A program made the position numbers and the translations under genes. 64,000 nucleotides of DNA from Armatimonadota bacterium (GTDB lineage Bacteria; Armatimonadota; Zipacnadia; UBA1398; JAKPQA01): the NCBI GenBank assembly GCA_029547025.1, contig JAKPQA010000124.1, forward strand, positions 52,037 through 116,036. Direction: 5' to 3'. Position 1 is the first letter of the stretch; every line of letters begins with the position of its first letter. The notes beneath the pieces are model-generated. The model was given only the letters and a program-made list of their open reading frames with translations, had not been told where the DNA came from and ran no database searches. This document shows, one piece after another, positions 54,353-63,189 of the stretch.

Positions 54353-54856
54353 CCCGGTGCCGCTGCTGACCCGACGTGCGATGGTCCGGTCGGCTCGCTG
54401 GATAGCGGTGGGCCGTGCCTGCCCACGCCGACCGCCGGGCTGGTGGTTTCGGTCCGCTGCCCGCACTGAGCCTTAGGACGGCAGGAGGCGATCGCGGGAC
54501 GAGCAGGAGGCTTCTGCGCGAGTGACTGGCCGATGCGAAACTGGCCCCGGAGGACCTCGAGGTGACCATCACCCACCGGATCCCGGAGCCAGTTATGAAT
54601 GGCAAGGTAGCGGGGGCCCGCTGTGAAGCGTTGGGGCGCGCTCTGACGGCTGAGATCGTCGTTGTGCTGGGCTACCTGGCGGGGAGTCGCAGGGCGCGGG
54701 GCTGACACGCGATGGGGCTGGCCCGCCCCGTACTCGCGACCGCCTGCCAGAGGCCCACCGACACCGCAGACACACCTGCGGAGCCGGGCCGTCAGCATCA
54801 GGGACTCCTGGCGGAGGCGTCCGCTCTCGCTGGGCCGCCGGGCGGAAGGGGCGCGC
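54353..54856. other. 504-base intergenic region, no gene supported
   Basis: This lies between a plus-strand gene and the 3' end of the large protease gene on the minus strand. A 60-codon plus frame (54526-54705) contains protein-like strings but is bounded by stops and lacks a ribosome site. No repeat copy, terminator hairpin or RNA gene is clear. Confidence 0.4.
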
Positions 54857-57800
54857 TCACCCTCCCGGGGGCTGGCGGTCCTCTGGGAGGATGGCGCGCA
54901 GGTCGTCTGCACCTAGGCGTTCCCGCTCGGCGAGCGCAGCGACGACCGCATCGAGATGTGCCCTGTGCTGGGCCAGCAGCTGCTGGGCGAGCTCCATCTG
55001 CTCACCCAGGATGCGCGAGGCGGCTCGGTTCACGCGGAGGTAGGCCGGGCTGCTCAGGGCCGCTTCGCTCTGCAGCAGCTCAGGCGATGCCAAGAGCCCA
55101 TATGCATCGTCCATCCCGTAGCAGCAGACCATTCGCTTGGCCTGGTCTGTCGCTTGAGCCAGATCCTGTGACGCACCTGTGCTGAGCCCGCCTGCCGCAC
55201 CATAGCAGAGCAGCTCCGCTGCACGCCCGCCGAGGCAGGCTCTGATGTCCGCGAGCAGTTCCTCACGGGTCTGGCTCTCCTGCCGCTCCCGGTCCTCGCC
55301 GCTGAAGTCCATGTAGCCTCCGTGCCGGCCGCGAGACACCACCGTCACGTACGACGGCCAGAAACCGGCGAGCCAGTAGAGGATCGCGTGCCCGGCCTCG
55401 TGACATGCCGTGCGCCGGACCGCCTCGGGGGTACGAGAGCGGACCTCGCCGAATCGCTGGGTCTCGAAAGCCGCCTCGAGGAGCGCGTCCGAGAGCTGGG
55501 TGCGAGCCCGGAAGGCCTCCCGTGCTGCCGTCTCGACGATCAGATCCAGGTTCGCCAGCGTCATACCCAGCGATCGCTCGGCTATGAGCGCGATGGCGTC
55601 TGTCGTGACGCTACACCCCGAGCGGCCGGCGAACTTCAGCGTTAGGTACCGTTCGCGCGCTGCCCGATCCGGCGGGTCGACCAGTATCGTGCGGGAGAAC
55701 CGCCGGACGAGCGCTGGATCGAGCGTGCGGGCAGACTGCTCGGGCTGGTCAGCATTGCGTGCGTCAACGCGGAAGTTCGTCGCGGCCAGAACGAACACTG
55801 GCCGCTCCGGGCTAGGGCTCGTGAAGCCATCCATCTCTGTGAGAAGCGCGTTGAGCGTGTTCTCCTCGGCCGCGCCGCTGCCCGCGCGGACCTTCCCGAC
55901 CGCGTCGATCTCGTCGATGAACACGATAGACGGCGCTGAGCGTCGGGCTCTGGCAAAGAGGTCGCGTATGCTTCGCGGCCCGCTCCCCTGCCACCCGGTC
56001 ACGAAGCTGCTGGCTACTGTCGGGATGAACGCAACGTCGGATTCCCCCGCCATGGCTCTGGCAAGCATCGTCTTGCCCGTCCCCGGGGGGCCGTGCAGCA
56101 GGACGCCCTTCGGCGGCTGCAGCCCCAGCGCGGCGAAGCGGGTGGGATCCCTGAGGTAGCCGACGAAGAACCGAAGCTCCTCCTTGGCGGAGTCTGCGCC
56201 GATGACGTCATCGAAGCGCGTCTGAGGACGCTCCTCCTGCTCGACCTTGCACTGCCTGAATGCCGCTTCGAGCATGTCGTCGTCGAGCGGGGCGTCCGCT
56301 CGGGCGGCTGCCCGCGCGGCAGACTCGACGGCCGACTCCAGTGCGGCGATCGTGAGCCCGGCGGCGCGTCGCGCGATCGCGTCGATGGTCTCGTCAGACA
56401 CCACGCAGTTGGGCCGACCGCGAAGGCGGAGCTCGAGGTACCGCTCCCTGGCCTCGCGGTCGGGTAGGTCCACGAGCACGATGCGCGAGAAGCGCCGGAC
56501 AAGGGCGGGGTCGAGGGCTGCGTTGGGCCTTGAGAGGTCCTCTTCCTGTCCGGAGTCGACCAGGAAGTTCGTGGCAGCCAGCACAAAGACGGGGCGCTCG
56601 GGCCCCTGGCTGTCGAAGCCATCCATCTCGGACAGAAGCGCATTGAGCGTGTTCTCTTCCGCCGCTCCCGCTCCCGCCAGTCCCTGGCGGGCTTTCCCGA
56701 TCGCGTCGATCTCGTCGATGAACACGACTGCAGGCGCATACCTGCGGGCCCGCGCGAAGAGGTCGCGGATGCTCTGGGGCCCACTGCCCTGCCACAGTGT
56801 GACGAAGCTTGTGGCGACTGTAGCAACGAACGCGACGTCGGACTCACCGGCCAGTGCCCGAGCCAGCATGGTCTTGCCCGTCCCCGGGGGGCCGTGAAGC
56901 AGCACGCCCTTGGGCGGCTGGAGCCCAAGGGCGGCGAAGCGCCGGGGGTTCCGCAGGTACTCGACGAAGAAGCGGAGCTCGTCCTTCGCCGCGTCGGCGC
57001 CGATGACATCGTCGAAGCTCGTGCGGGGCCTCTCAACGTCCGACACGATCTCCCCCGCGTCGTCGGCCGAGACGGCGCGGCCAAGCCTGAGGCTCCGCAG
57101 CCGGAGCTCGACCGCTCTGCGCTCACGGTCGACCCACGGGACCGTGTCGAAGCTGAGCACCTTGCGCTGCTGCCCCAGTGAGTCCGCTGTTCGCTCGCGA
57201 TGGAGCTGCAGGCACACACGACCGAGGCCCTCCGCGAACGCGTCGCGGTCCCTCTCCCAGCCATCGATCGTATCGGCCACGAAGCGGCTCGCAACCATGC
57301 CTCGCGCACCGCCGCCGCGGACACACGCTCGGAACAGCTCCTCGTCGCTGGCCAATGGCGCCACCGGGCCTACCTCGTGCTGGTCCAGGGACAGCAGGTA
57401 GACGGGGACATTGGGCATCCGGTCGCGCACAGCCCGTAGAAGCTCCTGTCCGCGATCCAGGGAGCGAGCGCCGAGCGGGATGTGGTCGAACTGCTGGACC
57501 GTCGCCGAGCTCGGCGCAGGGGGAGTGCCCAGCCAGATGTCGATGAGGACCAAGTCGACATCCTCGGAGGCGAGGACCTCGAGTGCGTCCTGCGCCGTGG
57601 AGGCGGCGTGCCAGTCGATGCCAGTGATATGGCGGCGGTAGAGACTGGTCAGCTCCTCCCCCGCAGCCAAGAGAACGCGGGGCGTCTCCTCAGTGGTGAA
57701 CAGCGCCTGCATCTCGGGGTCGAGCGCAGTCTCCGGGTCCGCCACCGTGATGTGGAGTGAGTCGAGCTGAGCAAAGACCTCATCCAGCCTCTCGGCGCGG

Positions 57801-59137
57801 AAAAGCTCGCAGAACCGGAACACCTCTGTCTTGACGAATGACTCGGTCTGGGCACGAAGCGTTCGGGCCTCGATCCGCGCCCCCTCGCGCAGCACCATGC
57901 ACATGGGCACCCACGGGTGGAACGTCACCCGCTTGTAGTACTGCCGCTCGAACAGCGCGGCCATGCGCCGGAGCTCTGCGTCGGCCACGCGCTCCAGCTC
58001 GTTGACGCGCAGGTGGTTGAACATGATCGGGTAACCGGTACCCATGCGCGAGCAGATGGCCGGCGGGAAGAACGGCTGCCCGGTCCGTGCATCCTGTTCC
58101 GTAGCCAGCGCGTCCAGAATGGTCTGGCGCCGAAAGGCCGAGTTCGAGGCGTAGACGCCGCTGGAGTTCGGCTGGTCGTACAGCTTCTTCCCCGCGTTAG
58201 TCGTGAAGACGATGATCGTGTCACGGAAGGCCGCGCTCTTCTCCTCGAACTTGTCCTCCAGCACGCCGGCATCCAGGATCTGGAGGAACAGATGGATGGT
58301 GTTCACGTGGGCCTTCTCGATCTCGTCGAACAGGAGGACCGCATCGGGGTTCTTCATGACGAACTCGGTCAGCAGGCCCGGGCGAGCTCCCGAGTAGGCA
58401 CCCGGTGTACCGATGAGCTGCGACTGCGCCTGGTGGTCGGAGTACGCGCTCATGTCGAACCGCTTGAACGGGCGGCCCAGCCGCGCTGCGCCGGTCTCTG
58501 CGAGAAGCGTCTTGCCGACGCCCGGCGGCCCAGCGAACACGAAAACGCCTTTGGGGGCGCGTCGGTCGAAGTCGGCGGTTGCCACGACCTCGGCGGCGAA
58601 GAGGCCTTCGACGAAGGCGCTTACAGCATGGTCCTGGCCGTACACGCGCCCGAGAAGCTCCTCGCGCAGTCCGCGCAGATGCTCGGTGAGTTCCCGAAGG
58701 TTCGGCGTAGAGGTGACCCGCCCACGCCACGCCTCCAGACGGGCTCCGGCGTCGTCGATCGAGACCGGTGTGAGCGCGAGGATGCCGGCGGCTTCGGTCG
58801 ACGCCGCAGTGGCGAGTGCGAGGTGCTGCAGGTCGATGAGCCCGGGGCAGGCCCGGTCGGGCACTCGCTGAGCTAGCTCCAGGGCCCGCTGGAGCAGTGC
58901 GTGCAGTGCTGGCTCGAGCGGGAGCCGAACGGAGCAACGGACAGGCACCACGGGCCGGGGGAGGGCTGCGCGGAGCTCCTCCGGCGTCACGCCGAAACAG
59001 TCGGCGAGCAGCACCCCGGGCTCCGGGTTGTGGACCATGGCCGCCAGAAGATGGACGATCCGGAGATGGTCCGAGGGCTCCGAGAACGCGTAGTCCTTGC
59101 CAAGCTCGATGATCACCCGGGCCCGATCTGTGAACAC
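54857..59137 (-). CDS. Clp-N / Clp D2 AAA / receiver / double FtsH AAA / M41 protease fusion
   Basis: The 1426-residue soluble protein contains, in order: a Clp N-terminal-like domain (1-150); a ClpA/B D2-type AAA module (Walker A GPPGVGKT 203-210, Walker B LLFDEIEK 268-275); a receiver-like domain (about 486-620, acceptor Asp533 in LVLIDIWLG); two FtsH-type AAA modules (Walker A GPPGTGKT 749-756 and 1016-1023; FIDEID at 806-811 and 1073-1078; RRFSR arginine fingers); and an M41 zinc protease (HEAGH 1246-1250, third ligand Asp1325 in GASQDLAQAT). FtsH's membrane segments are absent. The two FtsH AAA modules are nearly identical, a tandem duplication. It should be an ATP-driven unfoldase-protease. 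GTG 59137 follows GGGGAGG directly; an in-frame GTG at 59170 has no ribosome site. It follows the degenerate Clp gene by 57 bases. Confidence 0.9.
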   Translation of the reverse strand: MFTDRARVIIELGKDYAFSEPSDHLRIVHLLAAMVHNPEPGVLLADCFGVTPEELRAALPRPVVPVRCSVRLPLEPALHALLQRALELAQRVPDRACPGLIDLQHLALATAASTEAAGILALTPVSIDDAGARLEAWRGRVTSTPNLRELTEHLRGLREELLGRVYGQDHAVSAFVEGLFAAEVVATADFDRRAPKGVFVFAGPPGVGKTLLAETGAARLGRPFKRFDMSAYSDHQAQSQLIGTPGAYSGARPGLLTEFVMKNPDAVLLFDEIEKAHVNTIHLFLQILDAGVLEDKFEEKSAAFRDTIIVFTTNAGKKLYDQPNSSGVYASNSAFRRQTILDALATEQDARTGQPFFPPAICSRMGTGYPIMFNHLRVNELERVADAELRRMAALFERQYYKRVTFHPWVPMCMVLREGARIEARTLRAQTESFVKTEVFRFCELFRAERLDEVFAQLDSLHITVADPETALDPEMQALFTTEETPRVLLAAGEELTSLYRRHITGIDWHAASTAQDALEVLASEDVDLVLIDIWLGTPPAPSSATVQQFDHIPLGARSLDRGQELLRAVRDRMPNVPVYLLSLDQHEVGPVAPLASDEELFRACVRGGGARGMVASRFVADTIDGWERDRDAFAEGLGRVCLQLHRERTADSLGQQRKVLSFDTVPWVDRERRAVELRLRSLRLGRAVSADDAGEIVSDVERPRTSFDDVIGADAAKDELRFFVEYLRNPRRFAALGLQPPKGVLLHGPPGTGKTMLARALAGESDVAFVATVATSFVTLWQGSGPQSIRDLFARARRYAPAVVFIDEIDAIGKARQGLAGAGAAEENTLNALLSEMDGFDSQGPERPVFVLAATNFLVDSGQEEDLSRPNAALDPALVRRFSRIVLVDLPDREARERYLELRLRGRPNCVVSDETIDAIARRAAGLTIAALESAVESAARAAARADAPLDDDMLEAAFRQCKVEQEERPQTRFDDVIGADSAKEELRFFVGYLRDPTRFAALGLQPPKGVLLHGPPGTGKTMLARAMAGESDVAFIPTVASSFVTGWQGSGPRSIRDLFARARRSAPSIVFIDEIDAVGKVRAGSGAAEENTLNALLTEMDGFTSPSPERPVFVLAATNFRVDARNADQPEQSARTLDPALVRRFSRTILVDPPDRAARERYLTLKFAGRSGCSVTTDAIALIAERSLGMTLANLDLIVETAAREAFRARTQLSDALLEAAFETQRFGEVRSRTPEAVRRTACHEAGHAILYWLAGFWPSYVTVVSRGRHGGYMDFSGEDRERQESQTREELLADIRACLGGRAAELLCYGAAGGLSTGASQDLAQATDQAKRMVCCYGMDDAYGLLASPELLQSEAALSSPAYLRVNRAASRILGEQMELAQQLLAQHRAHLDAVVAALAERERLGADDLRAILPEDRQPPGG
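55450..57028 (-). repeat. Tandem duplication of the FtsH AAA coding module
   Basis: Codons for the first FtsH module (about 56245-57028) and the second (about 55450-56230) encode proteins sharing long identical stretches, for example FAALGLQPPKGVLLHGPPG and AAEENTLNALL. DNA identity is also high (the string CTTGCCCGTCCCCGGGGGGC occurs in both). The second copy runs directly into the M41 protease. Confidence 0.75.
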
Positions 59138-59194
59138 ATGGACCTCCCCTGCTCTGCGCGTGTGGCGCACTCGCCAGTGGCCTCGGCCGCCGGC

Positions 59195-60415
59195 CTAGAG
59201 CTCACCAGGCACTTCTGTCAGCGCCTCGGACCGGATCCGCATGACACAGCACTCCTTCTCGAAGCTCGGATCTCGAATCACCCAGTCCTCATAGGTGTCA
59301 GGTGTCATGATCGCGATCACGCGCGTCCACCCGGGGTCGTCGGCGATGACGATCTCTGGACCTGCCCCCCTCAGCGCGTCGCACTCCACGCAGAACGCCA
59401 CCACGAGCCGGCCCTGTGCGGCGCGATAGACCGCCTGCTGCACCAGTGTGACTGGGTCGGTCCCCCGGTCGTGGCAGTACTCACACCCCCCGGCCAGGGC
59501 GCAGTTGCCCTCGCCCGTGACTGCGCCGCAGTTTGGGCAGTATCCATCGTGCTCGTGCAGCGCCTCCAGGCCGTACTCCCGGCCCCAGAGGTAGCCCCCG
59601 GGACTGAGCTTCGAGGTCTGGTGGAAGCGCAGGTCCATTATGGTGGGGGCCTTGGGGCCGTCGGCCTGTTGGGCAGCTGCCACGACGGCTGCCCGGCCAG
59701 CGCCGATGCTCTCGCACACGAGGATGACGCTACCCTTCCCGGAGCTAGCCAGTGCCTCGAGTATGGCCGCCCCCTCGGCCTGCCGGGAAACCATGGGCGG
59801 GAACGCCCCCTCCGAACAGAGGGACCTCAGGTGATATGCGTACTCGCCGAATGGGCTGGAGGGAGGTGGGCTCTCGTGACGACCCAACGGCCACCTCCGT
59901 CGCGGCAACACCGTCGGGTGGTCGCGCCAGGGCTGGCCCCCGCCGACATGGCTGACGTCGAGGGCGCCGCCCAGCGGCAGCGCTGCAGCGATGGCTGGCG
60001 TTGGCTGCGCCAGGAGACATACGAGCAGGGTTGGCACTGTGATCTCGCTGGCGCCAGCCTGTCGCGCCAGGTCAGCGGCCCGGGCGAATGCGGCGCGGCT
60101 GGCCGAAGATCGGTGCAGCACTTCCCCCTCGTGCGGACCGGAGCCGCCTCCCAGCCTGGCTCGGAGGCGCCGCCTGGCTGCCGTGGGTTCCACGCCGAGC
60201 TTGCCCAGAACAGCCTGAGTCTCCGCAAGCTCCCTGGCGGCCTGCCGACCTACCTCGCCCCCACCGTCCTCCAGCCCAGGCAGGCCCTCTGGCAAGCCCG
60301 CATACTTGAGGATCCCGACAACGAAGTGCTCTGGCTCGATGGCCGGGAACTGAGCCGCTGCGGCCTCGCGGGCAGCGAGGTCCCAGACCAGGCGGAGCGA
60401 GACCGAGGTATCCAT
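59195..60415 (-). CDS. Clp-N protein with degenerate Clp D1-like ATPase and zinc ribbon
   Basis: The 406-residue protein has two Clp-N repeats (about 1-150: AQFPAIEPEHFVVGILKYAG and ASEITVPTLLVCLLAQP). A AAA-like region follows in which the Walker A lysine is missing (ILVCESIGAGRAAVV, about 231-245) and Walker B is altered (VVAFCVECDAL). The end, RVIAIMTPDTYEDWVIRDPSF, matches the ClpB/ClpC D1 strand around the sensor (IGATT..EY...I.KD..L). A zinc ribbon (CPNC 293-296, CEYC 311-314) is inserted. It is probably ATPase-dead, acting as a substrate adaptor or regulator for the following protease; ClpC's N and D1 parts are here, N and D2 parts there. ATG 60415 has only a weak ribosome site; the kinase gene ends 40 bases upstream. 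Confidence 0.87.
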   Translation of the reverse strand: MDTSVSLRLVWDLAAREAAAAQFPAIEPEHFVVGILKYAGLPEGLPGLEDGGGEVGRQAARELAETQAVLGKLGVEPTAARRRLRARLGGGSGPHEGEVLHRSSASRAAFARAADLARQAGASEITVPTLLVCLLAQPTPAIAAALPLGGALDVSHVGGGQPWRDHPTVLPRRRWPLGRHESPPPSSPFGEYAYHLRSLCSEGAFPPMVSRQAEGAAILEALASSGKGSVILVCESIGAGRAAVVAAAQQADGPKAPTIMDLRFHQTSKLSPGGYLWGREYGLEALHEHDGYCPNCGAVTGEGNCALAGGCEYCHDRGTDPVTLVQQAVYRAAQGRLVVAFCVECDALRGAGPEIVIADDPGWTRVIAIMTPDTYEDWVIRDPSFEKECCVMRIRSEALTEVPGEL

Positions 60416-60455
60416 CTGGTGCCATCACCCCATCCAGCCGCTCGCGGACGCCCCC

Positions 60456-62972
60456 TCAGCCGATCCGCCGCAGGAGGGCCCGCGCCGCCTCCAGAGACTC
60501 CCGCATGTCCGGCCGTCCGGTCCGCTGGGCCTCGGCGCTCAGTACAGACTCCGCCTCGCGCGCATCCATCCTCGCCATCTCAGCCTGCCCGCGCCGGAGG
60601 CGAAGCCCCGCGCGGTGAACGAGGGAGCGGCCGAACTCGCCCATCACACGCTGCCGGCTCTCGCCGTGTGCGAGACGCCTCAGCATGTCCACGGCGCGAT
60701 CGTAGCACGCCATGGCTTCGTCGTATCTCCCGAGCTGCTCCAGCTCAACGCCCCTGTTGGAGTAGCACAGCGAGAGGGCGAACCCGCTCCGCTCCGGCCC
60801 CTCTGTCGAGATGAGCTCCTCCAGCACTTCGATGGCCTGTCCCTGGCATTCGGCCGCCCTCACACTGTCGCCTGAGTAGCCTAGTGCCGCGCCCTTGTTC
60901 ATGTAGTTGACCGCCAAGTCGTACGCCGCTGCACCGAGCATTCCGCGGTCCCGCAGCCGCTCGCGGATCCCGATCGCTTGGTCATAGCACACCACCGCGG
61001 CGGCGAGCTGGCCGCTCGCGCGCAGGGTGATGGCCTTGTTGCCATAGACCCGCGCAAGGGCGCCGAACCCACCCGCGTCGCCCTCACCATGGATGCGGCG
61101 CAGCAGCGCTAGGGCCCGGTCGAAAGCTGCAAGCGACTCGTCATAGGCCCCCAGATCGCCAAGGGCGTTGGCCTGGCACTCCAGGGACGATGACAAGATG
61201 GCTGCAGCCTCTGACGACCCGCTGGTCTGGTACTCCTGCTCCGACAGCGTAATGGCCTGCTCGCACAACGGGAGCACTGCCCGGTTCTCGCCGACCTGGT
61301 GGAGGAACCCGGCCTTGCGTTGGTAGCACCGGGCAAGCCCAAGCGCGGCGGCCGCCTCGCGAGTGGCCCGCCAGTGACGGGCGAGCCGGCGAGCCGCCAT
61401 GTCGTAGCACTCCAGGGCACCCTCATAGTCGCCCAGCTGCTGGTGGGCCTCTGCCTTGGCCGCACAGGCGTCTGCCAGGTCGTCGAGGAACTCCGTATGC
61501 CCGCGGTCGACCACCCGCTGGTAGAGCGCCACGGCCTCTTCGTACCTGCTCAGCTCATCGACCGCTCGTGCCCGGGCGGACCGGGGACTGGCCGGAGCCC
61601 GAGCCCCCGGGGTCGTCGGAACCAAGCCTGCCGCGGCCCTGGCCCGCCAGAGCCAGTAGAGGGCCCCATCCAGGACGCCGTCGGTGCTCGGATCGCCTCG
61701 TGTCGGCTCAGCGCGTTCGGGCGCCGTCCTCGGGTAGCGTCGGCCGGTCTCCACCTCGTAGGCCGCCACGAGCGCGTCGGCGGCTTCCCGCAATGAGGAC
61801 CAGCGTCCGGCTGGGTCCTGACGGAAGCACCGGCCCAGCACCTGCACCAGCGCGTCGGGGACCCGCCGGAGCCCTTGCCTGGCCTCGTCTGGCCGGCCGC
61901 CAGCGGCCACACCACCGATCGCGAGAGCCCCGAGGTGCCGCTCCAGCGCCATCGGCGCCTCGGGGCCAAGCGACCATGTGACGGCGCCAAGGACCATCTC
62001 CAGGACCGACACTCCCCAGCTCCACACGTCGGTGGCGGCAGACACCGGCCGCCGCGCGTACTGCTCGGGCGAGCAGTAGGCCGGCGTGTACCCGGCGAAG
62101 CTGACGAACGGGCTGCTGGCCTCCGAGGGCTGGGACCGCGCAACTGCGAGGCGAAAGGTGTCGCTCCCCGTTTCTGGGGCCTCGAGGGGGCGACGCGCCC
62201 TGGCCAGGCCGAAGTCGGTCACTTTGGCAATGCCATCAGACGTCATGAGCACGTTCCCCGGCTTGACGTCCTGATGCACCGTCCCGTGGCAGTGGGCGGC
62301 ATCGATGCCCCACGCAACCTGGATCGCCACATCGAGGACGACAGCCGCACTGGCCAGTCGCCCTTGGCGAATCCAGTCGGCTAGGCTGCCACCCTCCACG
62401 TACTCGGAGAAAACCGCGATCTGGCCATCGATGGTCCGGACGAACCGACACGCCGCGATGTGAGGGTGCGGCGGTAGGCCGATCCACTGCTGGAGCTCAC
62501 GACGGAAGGCCCGGCCCAGTGCCTCATCGCTCGCGCCCGCCGCCAGCGCGCGCTTCACGGCGTAGAGATGACCGCCTGCCCGGCTCTCGACGAGATACAC
62601 GGTCCCCATGCCGCCGCGCCCTAGGTGGCCGAGCACCGTGAACTCGTCGCCGACTACCTGGCCCTCGCCCCACTCGCGCGCCGGGACCTGCGCCTGCAGC
62701 GGATGCCTCTGGGCCGAGACTACCGGCCGCGGGAGGCCCTCCACCGCCTCTGGAGGCGGGCACTCCTGCTCCTCTAGCCCCATCCGCTGAGCGGGGGTCT
62801 CGCCATCGGGGCACTCGCACAGGCAGCGCCGCGCATTGACAACAAACAACCGGCGGCAACCGCGGCACCGTGCGGGTTCGCCAACCAGCCAAGCCAGGTG
62901 GTTGGGGACGGAATGGAGGGCTCCGCAGTGAGGGCAGGTCGTCTTGGTGTAGCAGCAGTAGAGCTCGCCCAT
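60456..62972 (-). CDS. Zinc-ribbon Ser/Thr protein kinase with TPR repeats
   Basis: The 838-residue protein has an N-terminal double zinc ribbon (CPHC 13-16, CRGC 36-39, then C50/C52/C54). A Hanks-type kinase domain spans about 112-400: GRGGMGTVYLV Gly-loop (118-128), Lys140 in YAVK, catalytic Asp235 in HQDVKPGN, DFGLAR at 253-258, and YCSPEQ. The usual HRD Arg is Gln, so it is a non-RD kinase, possibly not requiring activation-loop phosphorylation. From about 480 to the end TPRs recur (YEGALECYDMAARRL, YDESLAAFDRALALL, YDEAMACYDRAVDML). No membrane segment is seen. ATG 62972 follows GAGGGGG. It precedes the degenerate Clp and the protease fusion on the same strand and probably regulates them. 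Confidence 0.92.
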   Translation of the reverse strand: MGELYCCYTKTTCPHCGALHSVPNHLAWLVGEPARCRGCRRLFVVNARRCLCECPDGETPAQRMGLEEQECPPPEAVEGLPRPVVSAQRHPLQAQVPAREWGEGQVVGDEFTVLGHLGRGGMGTVYLVESRAGGHLYAVKRALAAGASDEALGRAFRRELQQWIGLPPHPHIAACRFVRTIDGQIAVFSEYVEGGSLADWIRQGRLASAAVVLDVAIQVAWGIDAAHCHGTVHQDVKPGNVLMTSDGIAKVTDFGLARARRPLEAPETGSDTFRLAVARSQPSEASSPFVSFAGYTPAYCSPEQYARRPVSAATDVWSWGVSVLEMVLGAVTWSLGPEAPMALERHLGALAIGGVAAGGRPDEARQGLRRVPDALVQVLGRCFRQDPAGRWSSLREAADALVAAYEVETGRRYPRTAPERAEPTRGDPSTDGVLDGALYWLWRARAAAGLVPTTPGARAPASPRSARARAVDELSRYEEAVALYQRVVDRGHTEFLDDLADACAAKAEAHQQLGDYEGALECYDMAARRLARHWRATREAAAALGLARCYQRKAGFLHQVGENRAVLPLCEQAITLSEQEYQTSGSSEAAAILSSSLECQANALGDLGAYDESLAAFDRALALLRRIHGEGDAGGFGALARVYGNKAITLRASGQLAAAVVCYDQAIGIRERLRDRGMLGAAAYDLAVNYMNKGAALGYSGDSVRAAECQGQAIEVLEELISTEGPERSGFALSLCYSNRGVELEQLGRYDEAMACYDRAVDMLRRLAHGESRQRVMGEFGRSLVHRAGLRLRRGQAEMARMDAREAESVLSAEAQRTGRPDMRESLEAARALLRRIG

Positions 62973-63189
62973 TCGCCCCCTCAGTTCCTATGGTCGGACA
63001 CGCCGAACCTGGACAGCAGGCCCTCCATCGGTGTTCGGCGGACGGGCTGAGTGGCCCTGCGGGCCGCCGGCACCGTTGGCATCGGAAGTCGGTCCCGGCT
63101 GGCGGATCAGGGAAGCAGACACCGGTGACAGCACCGTCAGGGCGCTCCTCCAGCTCAACGCGAGAGCACCACTCCCGACCAGCCGGAGG
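62973..63189. other. Intergenic region upstream of the kinase
   Basis: This 217-base stretch ahead of the kinase on the minus strand contains its ribosome site (GAGGGGG) and presumably a promoter, though no consensus -10/-35 pair stands out. With the doubtful small frame next to it (63190-63426), up to 460 bases may be non-coding. Confidence 0.4.

Noticed and set aside
54526..54705. 60-codon plus-strand frame with protein-like strings
   Set aside because: It is bounded by in-frame stops, has no ribosome site, and frames of this length are common at this base composition.
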